A stretch of 64,000 nucleotides of DNA. Origin: Chryseolinea sp. H1M3-3 (GTDB lineage: Bacteria > Bacteroidota > Bacteroidia > Cytophagales > Cyclobacteriaceae). Numbering within the stretch: the stretch's first letter is position 1; every line of letters begins with the position of its first letter. The stretch spans positions 310,001-374,000 of the forward strand of contig NZ_JARKMY010000001.1 in assembly GCF_029360725.1 (NCBI RefSeq), read 5' to 3'. The notes under the pieces were generated by a model. It was given only the letters and a program-made list of their open reading frames with translations, ran no database searches and had not been told where the DNA came from. Both the position numbers and the translations under genes were made by a program. Below, in pieces: positions 35,661-45,795 of this stretch.

Positions 35661-38171
35661 ATGTCCACAACATATCCGGTTGAACAGGTAATTGGCGAAC
35701 TCACCCAACAACTGCAGCAGCAACCGATTGTCATTTTACAGGCTCCTCCGGGTGCTGGTAAAAGTACAATCCTTCCATTGCTGCTGTTGAACGAATCGTG
35801 GCTTCAAGGACAAAAGATGGTGATGCTGGAACCTCGCAAGCTTGCAGCAAGGTCGGTTGCCATCCGCATGGCCAGATTGCTGAAAGAAGATGTGGGTAAT
35901 ACTATTGGGTATCGGGTAAGGTTTGAAAATGCCGTCGGCAAATCAACCCGTTGTGAAGTTGTTACTGAGGGGATTCTCACCCGGATGATGCAATCCGACA
36001 ATACACTTGAAGGCATCGGACTTGTCATCTTCGACGAATTTCATGAACGTAGTCTGCAGGCTGATTTGGCCTTAGCACTTTGTCTGCAATTACAACAGGT
36101 GCTTCGTAACGATCTGCGAATTCTCATCATGTCGGCTACACTCGATGGTGATAAAATATCCGCTCAACTCAATAACGCGCCCATTATCACAACCGCGGGA
36201 AGACAATTCCCGGTAGCCTTACGCTATACCCCGGTAGAAAAAAATATACCCATTCCAATTTCGACAGCGCGCATAATTCGCAAAGCCCTCCAGGAACAAG
36301 AAGGTGATATATTAACATTTCTTCCAGGTATAGTAGATATTCACCGCGTCGCCGAATTACTAGAAAATGAAAACGTCGCGGCAAGCGTTCACCCGCTTTA
36401 TGGAGACCTTCCTTTTCAAAAGCAACAAGAAGCAATTCTGCCCAACAGGGACGGTACACGCAAAGTAGTGCTGGCAACATCAATCGCGGAAACGTCATTA
36501 ACGATTGAAGGTATCACTACGGTTGTCGATAGTGGGCTATCTCGTGTACCCAGGTTCGATCCCCGCAGTGGACTTACCCGGCTGGAAACAATTCGTGTCA
36601 CGAAGGATGCAGCAGACCAGCGCGCCGGACGGGCAGGACGTCTTGGACCAGGAGTCTGTTATCGGCTTTGGGCAGAAGCAGCGCACCACACGTTGCAACC
36701 CACACGGCAACCGGAAATCCTGGAAGCAGACTTAGCGCCGTTGTTACTGGAGTTAGCCAATTGGGGAATAGAAGATTCTAAAGAACTCGCATGGATAACA
36801 CCACCACCTTCCGGCGCCATAAACCAGGCGCGCGCGTTGCTACAAGAATTGGGTGCATTGCAAGGGAACAAGATTACTGCACGCGGAAAAGAAATGCTTC
36901 GCCTTCCTACCCATCCGCGGATAGCCCACATGTTGCTGGAAGCCTCAGCTTTTGATACGACAGACACCGGCCCAAAGAAAAACAATGCTATGCTGGGTCT
37001 CGCCATCGATATCGCATCCATACTGGAAGAACGTGACCCGCTCAGTAAAGATGCTGGAGCCGACCTTTCATTGCGTGTTGAGGTGCTGCGAAAATGGCGG
37101 CGGGGTGAACGCGTGAATGCTGAACGAAATACGTTGGAACGCATTGAGCGTCTCGTTTCATCCTGGACAAAAATATTTAAAATTTCGCAGGATGATGCGC
37201 AATTATTTGATACTGACATCGGCCGACTGCTGGCAGAAGCTTATCCGGAGCGTATAGCCAGGCAGATCGAAAAACATGGAACACGATACAAACTTGTTCA
37301 TGGTCGTGTTGCCAAGTTACCCGATCATGATGCATTGATGAGAAATGCCTGGTTAGCCATTGCACAGTTGGATAGCGGATCAGGTGAAGGAAAAATTTTC
37401 ATGGCAGCCCCCTTAAGGGAAAGCGATCTGATTCATCGTGCTCAAGACCAAGATATAATATTATGGGATCATGGGAAAGGCATCATTGCCACGAGGGAGA
37501 AACGCATCGGCAATGTGATCTTGTCCAGCAAGCCGTTGCAAACCATACCGGTCGGGTCGCGTATTGATGTGCTGATCCAAGCATTTCAGCAGGAAGGCTT
37601 AAAAATTTTATCGTGGAATGATGAACATCGCGCCTGGCAAGCACGTGTGATGAGCGTGCGGCTTTGGAGGCCGGAAGAGTCATGGCCAGATGTAAGCGAC
37701 GACAATTTACTTCACACGGCGCATGACTGGCTTGCACCATTTCTGCTTGCTGTTTACAAGCCTTCTGATTTTCAACGATTGAATGTAGACCAACTCATAG
37801 CATCATTGCTGCCTTGGGAATTAACGAATCGTTTGGACCAGCTGGCGCCGAACAGAATAGAAGTACCCAGTGGTTCCATGATCACAATAAATTATTCCAT
37901 CACAGGTGAAACGCCTACGCTCGAAGTAAGATTACAAGAAATGTTTGGGTTATTGGAAACGCCTACCGTTAATGGTGGACGGACAAAAGTGATGCTGCAC
38001 CTCCTTTCGCCAGGGTACAAACCCGTACAAGTAACCCAAGATCTCAAAAGCTTCTGGCAAACTACTTATCATGAAGTAAGGAAAGAACTACGCATGCGCT
38101 ACCCCAGACACTCGTGGCCCGAAGACCCTTGGACGGCGGAAGCAGTTAGAGGAGCAAGAAAAAAGGTTTGA
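35661..38171 (+). CDS. hrpB: ATP-dependent helicase HrpB
   Basis: DEAH-type superfamily 2 helicase of 836 residues, close to the usual HrpB length. It shows Walker A APPGAGKS (28-35), motif II as DEFH (125-128), SAT (motif III), TNIAETSLT-type ATSIAETSLTI (motif V) and QRAGRAGR (motif VI). The HrpB C-terminal domain follows (for example PRHSWPEDPW near the end). Expected to act on RNA, with its cellular role in Bacteroidota not well defined. It lies 70 bp after the GIN gene and converges on the uracil-DNA glycosylase-like gene. Confidence 0.95.
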   Translation: MSTTYPVEQVIGELTQQLQQQPIVILQAPPGAGKSTILPLLLLNESWLQGQKMVMLEPRKLAARSVAIRMARLLKEDVGNTIGYRVRFENAVGKSTRCEVVTEGILTRMMQSDNTLEGIGLVIFDEFHERSLQADLALALCLQLQQVLRNDLRILIMSATLDGDKISAQLNNAPIITTAGRQFPVALRYTPVEKNIPIPISTARIIRKALQEQEGDILTFLPGIVDIHRVAELLENENVAASVHPLYGDLPFQKQQEAILPNRDGTRKVVLATSIAETSLTIEGITTVVDSGLSRVPRFDPRSGLTRLETIRVTKDAADQRAGRAGRLGPGVCYRLWAEAAHHTLQPTRQPEILEADLAPLLLELANWGIEDSKELAWITPPPSGAINQARALLQELGALQGNKITARGKEMLRLPTHPRIAHMLLEASAFDTTDTGPKKNNAMLGLAIDIASILEERDPLSKDAGADLSLRVEVLRKWRRGERVNAERNTLERIERLVSSWTKIFKISQDDAQLFDTDIGRLLAEAYPERIARQIEKHGTRYKLVHGRVAKLPDHDALMRNAWLAIAQLDSGSGEGKIFMAAPLRESDLIHRAQDQDIILWDHGKGIIATREKRIGNVILSSKPLQTIPVGSRIDVLIQAFQQEGLKILSWNDEHRAWQARVMSVRLWRPEESWPDVSDDNLLHTAHDWLAPFLLAVYKPSDFQRLNVDQLIASLLPWELTNRLDQLAPNRIEVPSGSMITINYSITGETPTLEVRLQEMFGLLETPTVNGGRTKVMLHLLSPGYKPVQVTQDLKSFWQTTYHEVRKELRMRYPRHSWPEDPWTAEAVRGARKKV

Positions 38172-38203
38172 GGCTGGCGTTACAAATTGAAATCACACAA
38201 CAA

Positions 38204-38905
38204 TCAATGATCCCGGTGCGGACTCCCAAGCTTAACCAAATAATCCTTCACATACTCCGGCACTTTTTTCCTTCGATATTGCATGATGAATCGCGGATGT
38301 GCTAACGGAACAACCGTTTTGAAAATTTTAAGCTCATCATTTAAACGCCTGAGATATTTAAAATTTTCTCCTTCACCTAAACAGTAACATACAGACTGAT
38401 TAATACCGAACGCCAGTTGTTCCTTCAACGATTCGACGATAAAATCCTTTAATGCAATCTGAAGTTCTTTGATGTCGTAGTAGTTGAGATTCTTACCGCC
38501 CATTGTAAACCCGAGAGGACTGATTGCACTGAAATAAAATTTCGCATAGAAAAGTTCGGGTCCACCAAATTCCTCGATCATGCGGTAAATAAAATCAGCC
38601 GAGAGTTCAGTTTTCTTATTGAATGGATTAGGGATGTTACAATACTGCTCCAATTTAACAGGATCTGTAAAAGGGATTCCTGTTACTCCCCCCCCATGAC
38701 GGCCGGGATTTATTCCAAGAATGATTGTACGTTCATTTTGGTCGTTGTAAAATTTTTGATAGAACTGCGTGCAAAAAGAAAAAGAAGTTTCATCTGTATA
38801 AGGATTCATTGTAACCACTCCCTCGGGTAAACGGGATTTGATTTCAAGACCCTTATAGAACGAAAGTATACGATCGCTAAATGTTGTCATTTCTGTCTTA
38901 GGCAA
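38204..38905 (-). CDS. Uracil-DNA glycosylase-superfamily protein (SMUG2/DUF4918 type)
   Basis: Protein of 233 residues with the superfamily signature LGINPGRHGGGVTGIPFTDP (around 63-82), a Y-containing F(Y)FSAISPLGF segment and the C-terminal LAHPRF.MQYRRKKV motif. These match the SMUG2-like (DUF4918) branch. It should excise uracil or damaged bases during DNA repair. It lies 6 bp from the stop of the PQQ dehydrogenase-like gene, whose direction it shares, so a short operon is possible. Confidence 0.8.
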   Translation of the reverse strand: MPKTEMTTFSDRILSFYKGLEIKSRLPEGVVTMNPYTDETSFSFCTQFYQKFYNDQNERTIILGINPGRHGGGVTGIPFTDPVKLEQYCNIPNPFNKKTELSADFIYRMIEEFGGPELFYAKFYFSAISPLGFTMGGKNLNYYDIKELQIALKDFIVESLKEQLAFGINQSVCYCLGEGENFKYLRRLNDELKIFKTVVPLAHPRFIMQYRRKKVPEYVKDYLVKLGSPHRDH

Positions 38906-38910
38906 GATAT

Positions 38911-40074
38911 TTACTCCGGCATTATCCGAAGAATCTTACCCCCATCCACTCCCAAATACAAATATCCATCAGGCCCTTGCTTGACGGATCTCACCCTCCA
39001 GTTTTTATCGGTGAGCAACCTTTCTTCCCTCACAACTTTGTTGCCTTCAATTACCAATCTATTCAAATGTTTCAATACCATAGCCCCGATAAATAAATTT
39101 CCTTTCCAACTGGGTATTACATCTGAAGTATAAAATTGCATACCACTTGGCGCAATGGACGGTTTATAATAGTAGACGGGCTGTTCCATGCCTTCTTTTT
39201 CCGAAAGGCCTTCGTTGACAGGTGTATCATCGTAGTTAACGCCATAACTAATAACGGGCCAGCCATAATTCAAAGTCGGCTTTATGATGTTGATTTCATC
39301 GCCACCTTTTGGTCCATGTTCATGCTCCCACAGTTCGCCTGTAAAAGGATTTAAAGTCAGACCATTTGGGTTCCGATGACCGTAACTCCAAACCTCAGGT
39401 TTCGCATTTGGTGTGTTAACGTATGGGTTATCCGTCGGAATCTTCCCATCTTCCAATATGCGAAGTATTTTTCCCAAATGATTGCTTAACGTTTGAGCCG
39501 AATCTTTCAAATCTGTTTTTTCGCCCATGCCAATGAACAGATAGCCATCTTTTAAAACGAGGCGCGACCCATGATGAAGAGGCCTGTTATAAAACGGCAA
39601 CGCAGTGAATAGCCTTTCGCGCTGAACCAGTTTTAAGCCGTCTAGTTTTGCGCGGTCTACCACCATGGTATTTGAGCTAGTATCTCCAGTGGTATATGAA
39701 AAATAGATCCAGCCATTCTTTTCGTAATCAGGATGAACAAGAATATCAAGCATGCCGCAATCTCCTTGCCCCAGTACCGCCGGTACATCTTGCACCAGCG
39801 CCTTCTGTCCATTTTCTGTGTTGACGACTACAATGTTTCCTACCACGCGATCGGTAACCAATAGGCTGCCATCAGGTAAAAAATCCATTCCGAAAGGAAC
39901 AACGATGCTATCGGTGACCACCTCGACTTTCAGTTTCACACCATCGCTTTCTATTGTAAATGATTCTCGTTTTACGGCTGCTTTTTTTTCTGCACAGGAG
40001 AAAATAAGCGTGATAAAGATGAAGAGCAGACCTGAGGATTGTATGAATCTGAACGATCGGTTGTTGATTGTCAT
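38911..40074 (-). CDS. PQQ-dependent aldose/glucose-type sugar dehydrogenase lipoprotein
   Basis: Beta-propeller enzyme of 387 residues. The ATG at 40074 (MTINNRSFRFIQ) gives a signal peptide with lipobox (IFSC); the longer frame from 40146 is unlikely. Motifs of the soluble quinoprotein family are present: LEVPFGM-like start (VPFGMDFLPDGSLLVTDR), HPDYEKNGWIYFSY, HHGSRLVLKDGYLF and GHRNPNGLTLNPFTGELWEHEHGPKGGDEIN. It should oxidise aldoses with PQQ and calcium in the periplasm. It ends 6 bp before the uracil-DNA glycosylase-like gene. Confidence 0.92.
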   Translation of the reverse strand: MTINNRSFRFIQSSGLLFIFITLIFSCAEKKAAVKRESFTIESDGVKLKVEVVTDSIVVPFGMDFLPDGSLLVTDRVVGNIVVVNTENGQKALVQDVPAVLGQGDCGMLDILVHPDYEKNGWIYFSYTTGDTSSNTMVVDRAKLDGLKLVQRERLFTALPFYNRPLHHGSRLVLKDGYLFIGMGEKTDLKDSAQTLSNHLGKILRILEDGKIPTDNPYVNTPNAKPEVWSYGHRNPNGLTLNPFTGELWEHEHGPKGGDEINIIKPTLNYGWPVISYGVNYDDTPVNEGLSEKEGMEQPVYYYKPSIAPSGMQFYTSDVIPSWKGNLFIGAMVLKHLNRLVIEGNKVVREERLLTDKNWRVRSVKQGPDGYLYLGVDGGKILRIMPE

Positions 40075-40161
40075 GTTATTTATAGTCAACGGATGATGGC
40101 AAATTTTACTTGTTATAATCTTGTTTTTTTCCAGATCGCTTCTCACGCTTGTGGCGGTGTA

Positions 40162-40581
40162 TTACTTTTCAAGTCTTTTAATAAGCAATTGGATTCCTTG
40201 TGTCCATCGCGGAAAGTCCTCATCATTTTCGGCCCACAATTCCTTTAGCTCCGAATTTTCCCCCAAGACTTTATTCAATGCCAGGACGGCATTTTTTCTT
40301 AAATCCGACAGATCAATATCGCGGTGCCTATCCACAAACGTGTCTATCGATAGTGGTACCGATTGGCCTTCTTCAGAAAATTTGGTGCCGTTGATTTGCC
40401 CATCCACATAGGCAGCAGCCACCACGACAGCATTACCTTCATCCGATTCTATATAATCTGCGGCGATCGCCTGCTCAAAAGCTTTTTTTATGACATTCTT
40501 CGGATGGCTGGATTCTTCGATGTCGGCCATGAAGTCAAGCGCCGAATCATCTTCAAAATGACCATATCCCCATGCTCCCAT
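40162..40581 (-). CDS. DUF4259-domain protein
   Basis: Protein of 139 residues that starts MGAWGYGHFEDDSALDFM, the hallmark of DUF4259. The rest is helical (KNVIKKAFEQAIAADYIES, NAVLALNKVLGENSELKELW). No signal peptide. Some family members occur as immunity-type proteins in polymorphic toxin systems, but there is no toxin here. The role is unknown. Confidence 0.85.
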   Translation of the reverse strand: MGAWGYGHFEDDSALDFMADIEESSHPKNVIKKAFEQAIAADYIESDEGNAVVVAAAYVDGQINGTKFSEEGQSVPLSIDTFVDRHRDIDLSDLRKNAVLALNKVLGENSELKELWAENDEDFPRWTQGIQLLIKRLEK

Positions 40582-40675
40582 AAAGTATTAGATTTTTAGG
40601 TTATTTAAATTTGGTTAAAAATTTATTTAAAATAACCGGCAATGGCGAATATTACTTGAATGGAAGGCGCATAAA

Positions 40676-40707
40676 AAAGAAGCGGGCCATGATTGACCCG
40701 CTTCTTT
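40676..40707 (-). terminator. Intrinsic terminator of the second SusD/SusC operon
   Basis: Arms AAAGAAGCGGG (40676-40686) and CCCGCTTCTTT (40697-40707) form an 11-bp stem with a 10-base loop. Read on the minus strand, the stem is followed by a T-run (40673-40678 complement). It lies 29 bp beyond the susD stop. Confidence 0.85.
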
Positions 40708-40735
40708 CAGATTTTGCGTTTGTATTAGGCTTGCC

Positions 40736-42292
40736 TTAGACGCCAGTATATCCTGGGTTCTGAGGTCGAAGATTCGGGTTATTAACCATTTCTTGTCTGG
40801 TAAGCGGAAACAAAAGGTGCTTCTCTTGTAACGCCTGGTTTGAATTTGTATTCACGTGTCCCACGAATTCGTCGAATCCATCCGTATCGTGGTTGTAAAC
40901 TTTTCGAAGGCGTACCATATCGAACCAGGTAATCCCTTCGAAACATAGTTCATGCCAGCGCTCTCTCCAAACGGCTTCTCTGAAAGTTGCCTGGGTAAAA
41001 GTGCCTAGTGCTGGCGTTGTAAGCTGCGCTCTGTCTCGGATACTCTCCAATGCATCATACGCATCTTGGTTCGGCCCGCCTTCAGCTTCATTTTGAGCCT
41101 CCGCGTAAATCAAAAGAACTTCAGCATAGCGAATCATCGGAACATTCAGGTTGTCTTTTTTAGTGGCGGGGACAGTCGGCGAGCCGTTGGCCGCAACATT
41201 AAAATGTTTAAAAATATACGGAGCGCCGAGTGCAAAGGGAGCACCGTTACCATTAGTATAATAAGTAGTATAAAACCAACCTTGCTGATCGACTGTGCGA
41301 AGATCTCCAGGTTCAAAAGACTCATAAAAATCCACTGTTGGAATTGTGCTACCCGTACCTGAAGGTCCACGATATGTCACAGGTTTGAAGTTTGGAAACA
41401 TGTTTCCCATCGGATTTTCTGCAACATCGGCAGTATACTGAAGGCTGAAAATATGTTCTCCTTTATTCCTAAGAGTCTCATCGTGTACTTCTCCATAGGT
41501 ATCAAAAAGCTTTATTGATCCTGCATTGTCAATTACTTCTTTAGCTTTTGCTGCTGCCAAAGTATAATGTGATGCTCCTTTGTTTAGGGGCTGTCCTGCC
41601 ATCGTCAGATAAACCTTTGCAAGCAATGATTTAGCAGCTGATTGGGAAATGCGACCTGTTGCATCAGTCCATGGAAGACCTGCAGCTTCTGCTGTCATGA
41701 GATCTTCAACGATCTGCGCGTATACCGTTTCCGTTGGCGTACGTGAAGGGAAAAAATCTTCAGATTCTGCAGTTTGTGGCTTAAGAATTAATGGAACATC
41801 TCCCCAAATTCTAACGGCATAAAAATAAGCCCATGCGCGAAAGAATCGAGCCTCGCCCAAGACCTTGTTTTTAGCAGCGTCATCCATTGTTATTTTAGGA
41901 ACATATTCCAGAACCATGTTGGCATTGGCAACAACCTTATAAATTCCCCTCCACCAGTTTTGAATATGACCAGTATTTGGGTCATAAGTAAGTGAGTACA
42001 AATTATTCAGATCGGAATTCTGCGCCGTTTCTGTTGTCGTCGTTCCGGTTGGCGCTTCTAGCATTTGCCAGTTAGAGGAAAAGATTCCTGCCCCATTACC
42101 AAAAAACCGAGCAGCTGCATAGACAGCTGCAACTGCATCATCAGCATGTTTGGGTTCTGTATAAAAACTTTCCGGCGTAAGATTCGAAGGATCTTGTTCG
42201 TCCATAAAATCTGAACAGGCTGAGGCCACGAACAGTAGCGCAAAACATAAAAGTATTTTGCTTCCGTATTTTAATATATTATTGTTAATCAT
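40736..42292 (-). CDS. SusD/RagB-family surface lipoprotein
   Basis: SusD-type lipoprotein of 518 residues, with lipobox SAC near residue 26 and the N-terminal SusD-like_3 pattern (FMDEQDPSNLTPESFYTEPKHADDAVAAVYAA). TPR-like segments follow (EARFFRAWAYFYAVRIWGDVPLI), and the C-terminal RagB/SusD part contains IRYAEVLLIYAEAQNEAEGG and LCFEGITWFDMVRLR. It should bind the substrate over the SusC pore. It starts 24 bp after the SusC stop, is the last gene of the operon and is followed by a hairpin terminator. Confidence 0.95.
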   Translation of the reverse strand: MINNNILKYGSKILLCFALLFVASACSDFMDEQDPSNLTPESFYTEPKHADDAVAAVYAAARFFGNGAGIFSSNWQMLEAPTGTTTTETAQNSDLNNLYSLTYDPNTGHIQNWWRGIYKVVANANMVLEYVPKITMDDAAKNKVLGEARFFRAWAYFYAVRIWGDVPLILKPQTAESEDFFPSRTPTETVYAQIVEDLMTAEAAGLPWTDATGRISQSAAKSLLAKVYLTMAGQPLNKGASHYTLAAAKAKEVIDNAGSIKLFDTYGEVHDETLRNKGEHIFSLQYTADVAENPMGNMFPNFKPVTYRGPSGTGSTIPTVDFYESFEPGDLRTVDQQGWFYTTYYTNGNGAPFALGAPYIFKHFNVAANGSPTVPATKKDNLNVPMIRYAEVLLIYAEAQNEAEGGPNQDAYDALESIRDRAQLTTPALGTFTQATFREAVWRERWHELCFEGITWFDMVRLRKVYNHDTDGFDEFVGHVNTNSNQALQEKHLLFPLTRQEMVNNPNLRPQNPGYTGV

Positions 42293-42316
42293 AATATCGT
42301 TCCGTTAAAAATTGAA

Positions 42317-45300
42317 TTATAAACCAACCTGCAATCCCAACATAAAGGTTGTTGCTTTAGGATACTCATGCCATTTCATCCCTTGGGAGAAAGCATTGTT
42401 AGAATTATCACCACGGATTGGTGTGATCTCAGGATCTCCTATTACCTCATCGCTAACAATCAAAAAGAAGTTTTGTGCCGATGTATAAAGCCTCAATCTA
42501 TCCAATTTCAGCCTGTCGAGAACGCTCTGTGGGAAGGTGAATCCCAATAAAAGATTTCGGCCTCTAATGAAAGAACCATCCTGTACCCAATGAGAGTCAA
42601 CGTTTGTAACGTATCCTGCGCTGGTTCCACGAACTTGAGCAATCATGGTATTTTGATTTTCAGGCGTCCACGCGTTTAAAACAGTTTTATAGCTATTCGC
42701 TAATCCCTGACGGTCTTCGCTTGAGTGCAGGTTCATGTCCATAATGTCATTTCCGTAGGAGTATTGAAGTTCAAGCGTAAGATCGAATGCTCCGTATCTA
42801 ACATAATTCGTAAATGCTCCCCACGCATCAGGACTACCACGACCAATGATCATCCTGTCAGCATCGGTAATCGCCTTGTCACCATTAACATCAAGATATT
42901 TTATATCACCTGGTAACATTGTAAGATTATTCCTATAGCTAGTAAATTGGGCAGCTTCGTCTGCTTCGTCTGTGCTCCATGTTCCAAGGCGTACAAGTCC
43001 CCAAAAAGAATCTGCAGGTTGACCTATTCTGATGATGTTCGTCGGATTAGTGATGCCTGGACCGCCAACATTGAAAAGGTCGGACGGTGTTGCAAGTGAA
43101 AGGACTTTATTTCTGTTCACTGAAACATTGAACGTGGTTCGCCATGTGAATTTTTCGGATTCGACATTTACTGTGCTCAAGGAAAGCTCCAGCCCTTTAT
43201 TCTCCATGGAGCCTATGTTTCTTCTCATGGTTGCATAACCGCTAGTTTGAGGAACAGGAGCATCCAATAGCATGTCCGTTGTTTTTCTATAGTAGACATC
43301 GGCCTCAAGGGTGATCCTATTATTAAACAATCCTAATTCGACGCCGAGATCACTTTGTGCTGTCTTTTCCCACTTTAAATCAGGATTTGCCAATCTACCT
43401 ACGCCAGTGCCACCTTTAGCTGCATTGTTCCAAATAGCCCGATCGTCGTTGCCCGAACTTAATGTTCCTAAAGAAATATAAGCGGGAATTTCAGAATTAC
43501 CGGTTAAACCGTAGCTGGTGCGCACCTTCAAATTTGAGATAACGCTGTTGTCACTTAAGAAACCTTCATCCGATACTCTCCATGCCAACGCTGCAGATGG
43601 GAAGAACGAAAACTTGTTATTCTCACCAAACTTGGAAGAACCGTCTGCGCGACCAGTAATTGTCAAAAGATATTTTCCCATTAGGCTATAATTCACACGA
43701 CCGAAGTATGAATTGAGGGAATACCTATAGGCATTCGAGCTTAACAACTTATTGTCATTTCCTGCGCCTAAGTTATTGTACCCGAAGAAATCGCTTGGAA
43801 AATTCCTTACATCGGCATTAATATAGAAACGATTTTGCTCCTGCCATGAAACACCTAGCATCGCGGTGAGGGAGTGAATTTCATTGAAGGTCTTGGAATA
43901 GGTAAGATAATTTTCAAATGACCAAAAAGTTTGCCTTTCGTTGCTGGTCTGCGCTTGTCCCCGCCCATCTGTATTTAAGGTTGCGTTAATGGATTCATTA
44001 TTTTCCTGCGTCACAACATTTACACCTAACACGGTTCGCATTTCCAGATTTTTTGTAAAATTTATGTTGGTATATACGCTTCCTAAAGTTGTTTGTGTAT
44101 TAAGGATATACTTACGGCCATGTAACCTGTGCATCGAACTCATAGTTCCTTCCGCATTCGGATAATCTCTATTGTTGGCATATTTGCCATCAGCATATTT
44201 TACTGGAAGAAATGGAAAGTCTTCAACGATCTGTCTACCCACCTGATCAGTTATATCAACTAGATTTTCAGACTGAATGTTATAGCTAAGAGTTCCACCA
44301 ACCTTCAACCAACTTTTCACCTGATCATCAATGGTAAAACGCCCGGAGTAACGGTTCAGGTAAGATTGCTTGAGGAAGCCCTGATCGTCTCTGTATCCCA
44401 GCGAAAGGGTATAAGTTGTGCGATCGTTACCTCCGGTAAAGCCTAACTGGTGGTTCTGGGAAAGTTTGTGCTGGGTGGTTTCTTCTAACCAATCCGTATC
44501 GTACAAATTGTTTCCATTAGCATCGAATATTCTTGGATCAGTTCTTCTTAACACAGGATTCAAATTGACATATTTACCTGCGTTCCATCCCACCGGATCG
44601 AATTTTTCCATATTTCTCCACGCTAGATCTTCTACGGCCATGTATTCATCAGCATTCAATACTTCTCTTTTGTTGGGCCCGATGGTGGGAACACTGAAAT
44701 CTACATTATAGGTTACTTTCCCTTCACCCGATTTTCCACGTTTGGTTGTGATTAGGATGACACCATTAGCACCCCTAGCTCCGTAGATTGCTGTTGATGA
44801 TGCATCTTTCAAAACTTCTACGGATTCGATATCGTTAGGATTAAGATAATCGATGGCCGTACTGAATTGATCCTGGTTACCCTGAGGCAATTGAACTCCA
44901 TCCACAACGTATAGGGGATTGTTGGAAGAATTGATCGAACTAAATCCACGGATACGAACATTTGACTTTCCTCCCGGACGGCCAGAGTTTGTATTCACTT
45001 GCACACCAGCGATTTTGCCCGACAGAGCCTGATTAAGCGAAGTAGCGGGACGTTCCTGAAGTTTATCTGCACTCACAGATCCAACGGCTCCAGTAAGGTC
45101 AGAGCGTTTTTGTGTACCGTAACCGATAACAACCACCTCATCCAGTGAAGTAGCGTCTTGTTCCATACTCAAGTCAATTGTAGTACGGCCGCCAACAGAT
45201 ACTTCTGAAGTTTTGTAACCAACAAAAGTAAAAACCAGTGTGGCGTCTGACTGCGCACTAATGCTATATTTTCCTTCAGCATTCGTTACAGTGCCTTGTG

Positions 45301-45454
45301 TTGTTCCTTTTACCAACACGTTCACGCCGGGCATCCCGGCTCCGGTTTCATCAAGTACAGTACCTGTCACAACATTTTCTTGTGCCAGTACGACGGACGT
45401 TAACATTAGCAACAGTGCTAATGACAAACTCAATCTCTTGTAGAGTTTTTTCAT
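42317..45454 (-). CDS. SusC/RagA-type TonB-dependent outer-membrane transporter
   Basis: Outer-membrane importer of 1045 residues. A signal peptide ends VVLAQ, then the carboxypeptidase-like domain (VVTGTVLDETGAGMPGVNV), the TonB-box-like SLDEVVVIGYG, and the plug (LTGAVGSV, LSGKIAGVQV, IRGFSSIN, LYVVDG, IYGARGANGVILITTK). The barrel ends in LGLQVGL. It forms an importer with the SusD lipoprotein encoded downstream. A 16-bp palindrome lies about 70 bp before its start, and no regulator gene is adjacent. Confidence 0.95.
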   Translation of the reverse strand: MKKLYKRLSLSLALLLMLTSVVLAQENVVTGTVLDETGAGMPGVNVLVKGTTQGTVTNAEGKYSISAQSDATLVFTFVGYKTSEVSVGGRTTIDLSMEQDATSLDEVVVIGYGTQKRSDLTGAVGSVSADKLQERPATSLNQALSGKIAGVQVNTNSGRPGGKSNVRIRGFSSINSSNNPLYVVDGVQLPQGNQDQFSTAIDYLNPNDIESVEVLKDASSTAIYGARGANGVILITTKRGKSGEGKVTYNVDFSVPTIGPNKREVLNADEYMAVEDLAWRNMEKFDPVGWNAGKYVNLNPVLRRTDPRIFDANGNNLYDTDWLEETTQHKLSQNHQLGFTGGNDRTTYTLSLGYRDDQGFLKQSYLNRYSGRFTIDDQVKSWLKVGGTLSYNIQSENLVDITDQVGRQIVEDFPFLPVKYADGKYANNRDYPNAEGTMSSMHRLHGRKYILNTQTTLGSVYTNINFTKNLEMRTVLGVNVVTQENNESINATLNTDGRGQAQTSNERQTFWSFENYLTYSKTFNEIHSLTAMLGVSWQEQNRFYINADVRNFPSDFFGYNNLGAGNDNKLLSSNAYRYSLNSYFGRVNYSLMGKYLLTITGRADGSSKFGENNKFSFFPSAALAWRVSDEGFLSDNSVISNLKVRTSYGLTGNSEIPAYISLGTLSSGNDDRAIWNNAAKGGTGVGRLANPDLKWEKTAQSDLGVELGLFNNRITLEADVYYRKTTDMLLDAPVPQTSGYATMRRNIGSMENKGLELSLSTVNVESEKFTWRTTFNVSVNRNKVLSLATPSDLFNVGGPGITNPTNIIRIGQPADSFWGLVRLGTWSTDEADEAAQFTSYRNNLTMLPGDIKYLDVNGDKAITDADRMIIGRGSPDAWGAFTNYVRYGAFDLTLELQYSYGNDIMDMNLHSSEDRQGLANSYKTVLNAWTPENQNTMIAQVRGTSAGYVTNVDSHWVQDGSFIRGRNLLLGFTFPQSVLDRLKLDRLRLYTSAQNFFLIVSDEVIGDPEITPIRGDNSNNAFSQGMKWHEYPKATTFMLGLQVGL

Positions 45455-45795
45455 AAAAATTGATATAGGGTTAATAGATTTTGCGGGAAGCTATGCAAAA
45501 TCATTATACCTCTATATTATTTCTACGAAACCGTTTTCGTGAATTTGTTAACGCAAACACACACACTCTGCGATAAATCCTCATCTTGGTAAAAAGTCGA
45601 GGAAACAATTGTAAAATTTGATTGTTACAGCCTACGAAATTTAAATCTGGAGAGGCAGTTTAAATGGCATTCAGATCTTGGAAGAAAAAGACATGCTCCA
45701 AATAAGTGGTTGTCGGGACAATCATGTGATCCGCATGGGGCTTCTAATCTAAGTCAACCAGCGGTTAACCTGTGAGCACTGAAATGAATTTAGAT
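45455..45795. other. Intergenic region upstream of the second susC
   Basis: 341 bases between the stop of the helicase gene (45796) and the start of susC (45454), both on the minus strand. It contains the operator-like palindrome at 45525-45540 and a short (AC)n-like run at about 45556-45566. No gene, tRNA or terminator was recognised. Confidence 0.5.
45525..45540. promoter_or_regulatory. LacI-like operator palindrome upstream of the second susC
   Basis: ACGAAACCGTTTTCGT is a near-perfect palindrome (14 of 16 positions pair), centred on CG as in LacI-family operators. It lies 71-86 bp before the susC start. A LacI-type regulator is inferred; none is encoded in the window. Confidence 0.45.

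Noticed and set aside
36545-36560. tRNA-like T-loop word GGTTCGATCC in hrpB
   Set aside because: No acceptor or anticodon stem surrounds it and it lies inside a conserved coding region.
36659-37219. 186-residue minus-strand open frame inside hrpB
   Set aside because: It is fully antisense to the conserved HrpB coding region and shows a serine/arginine-rich shadow composition.
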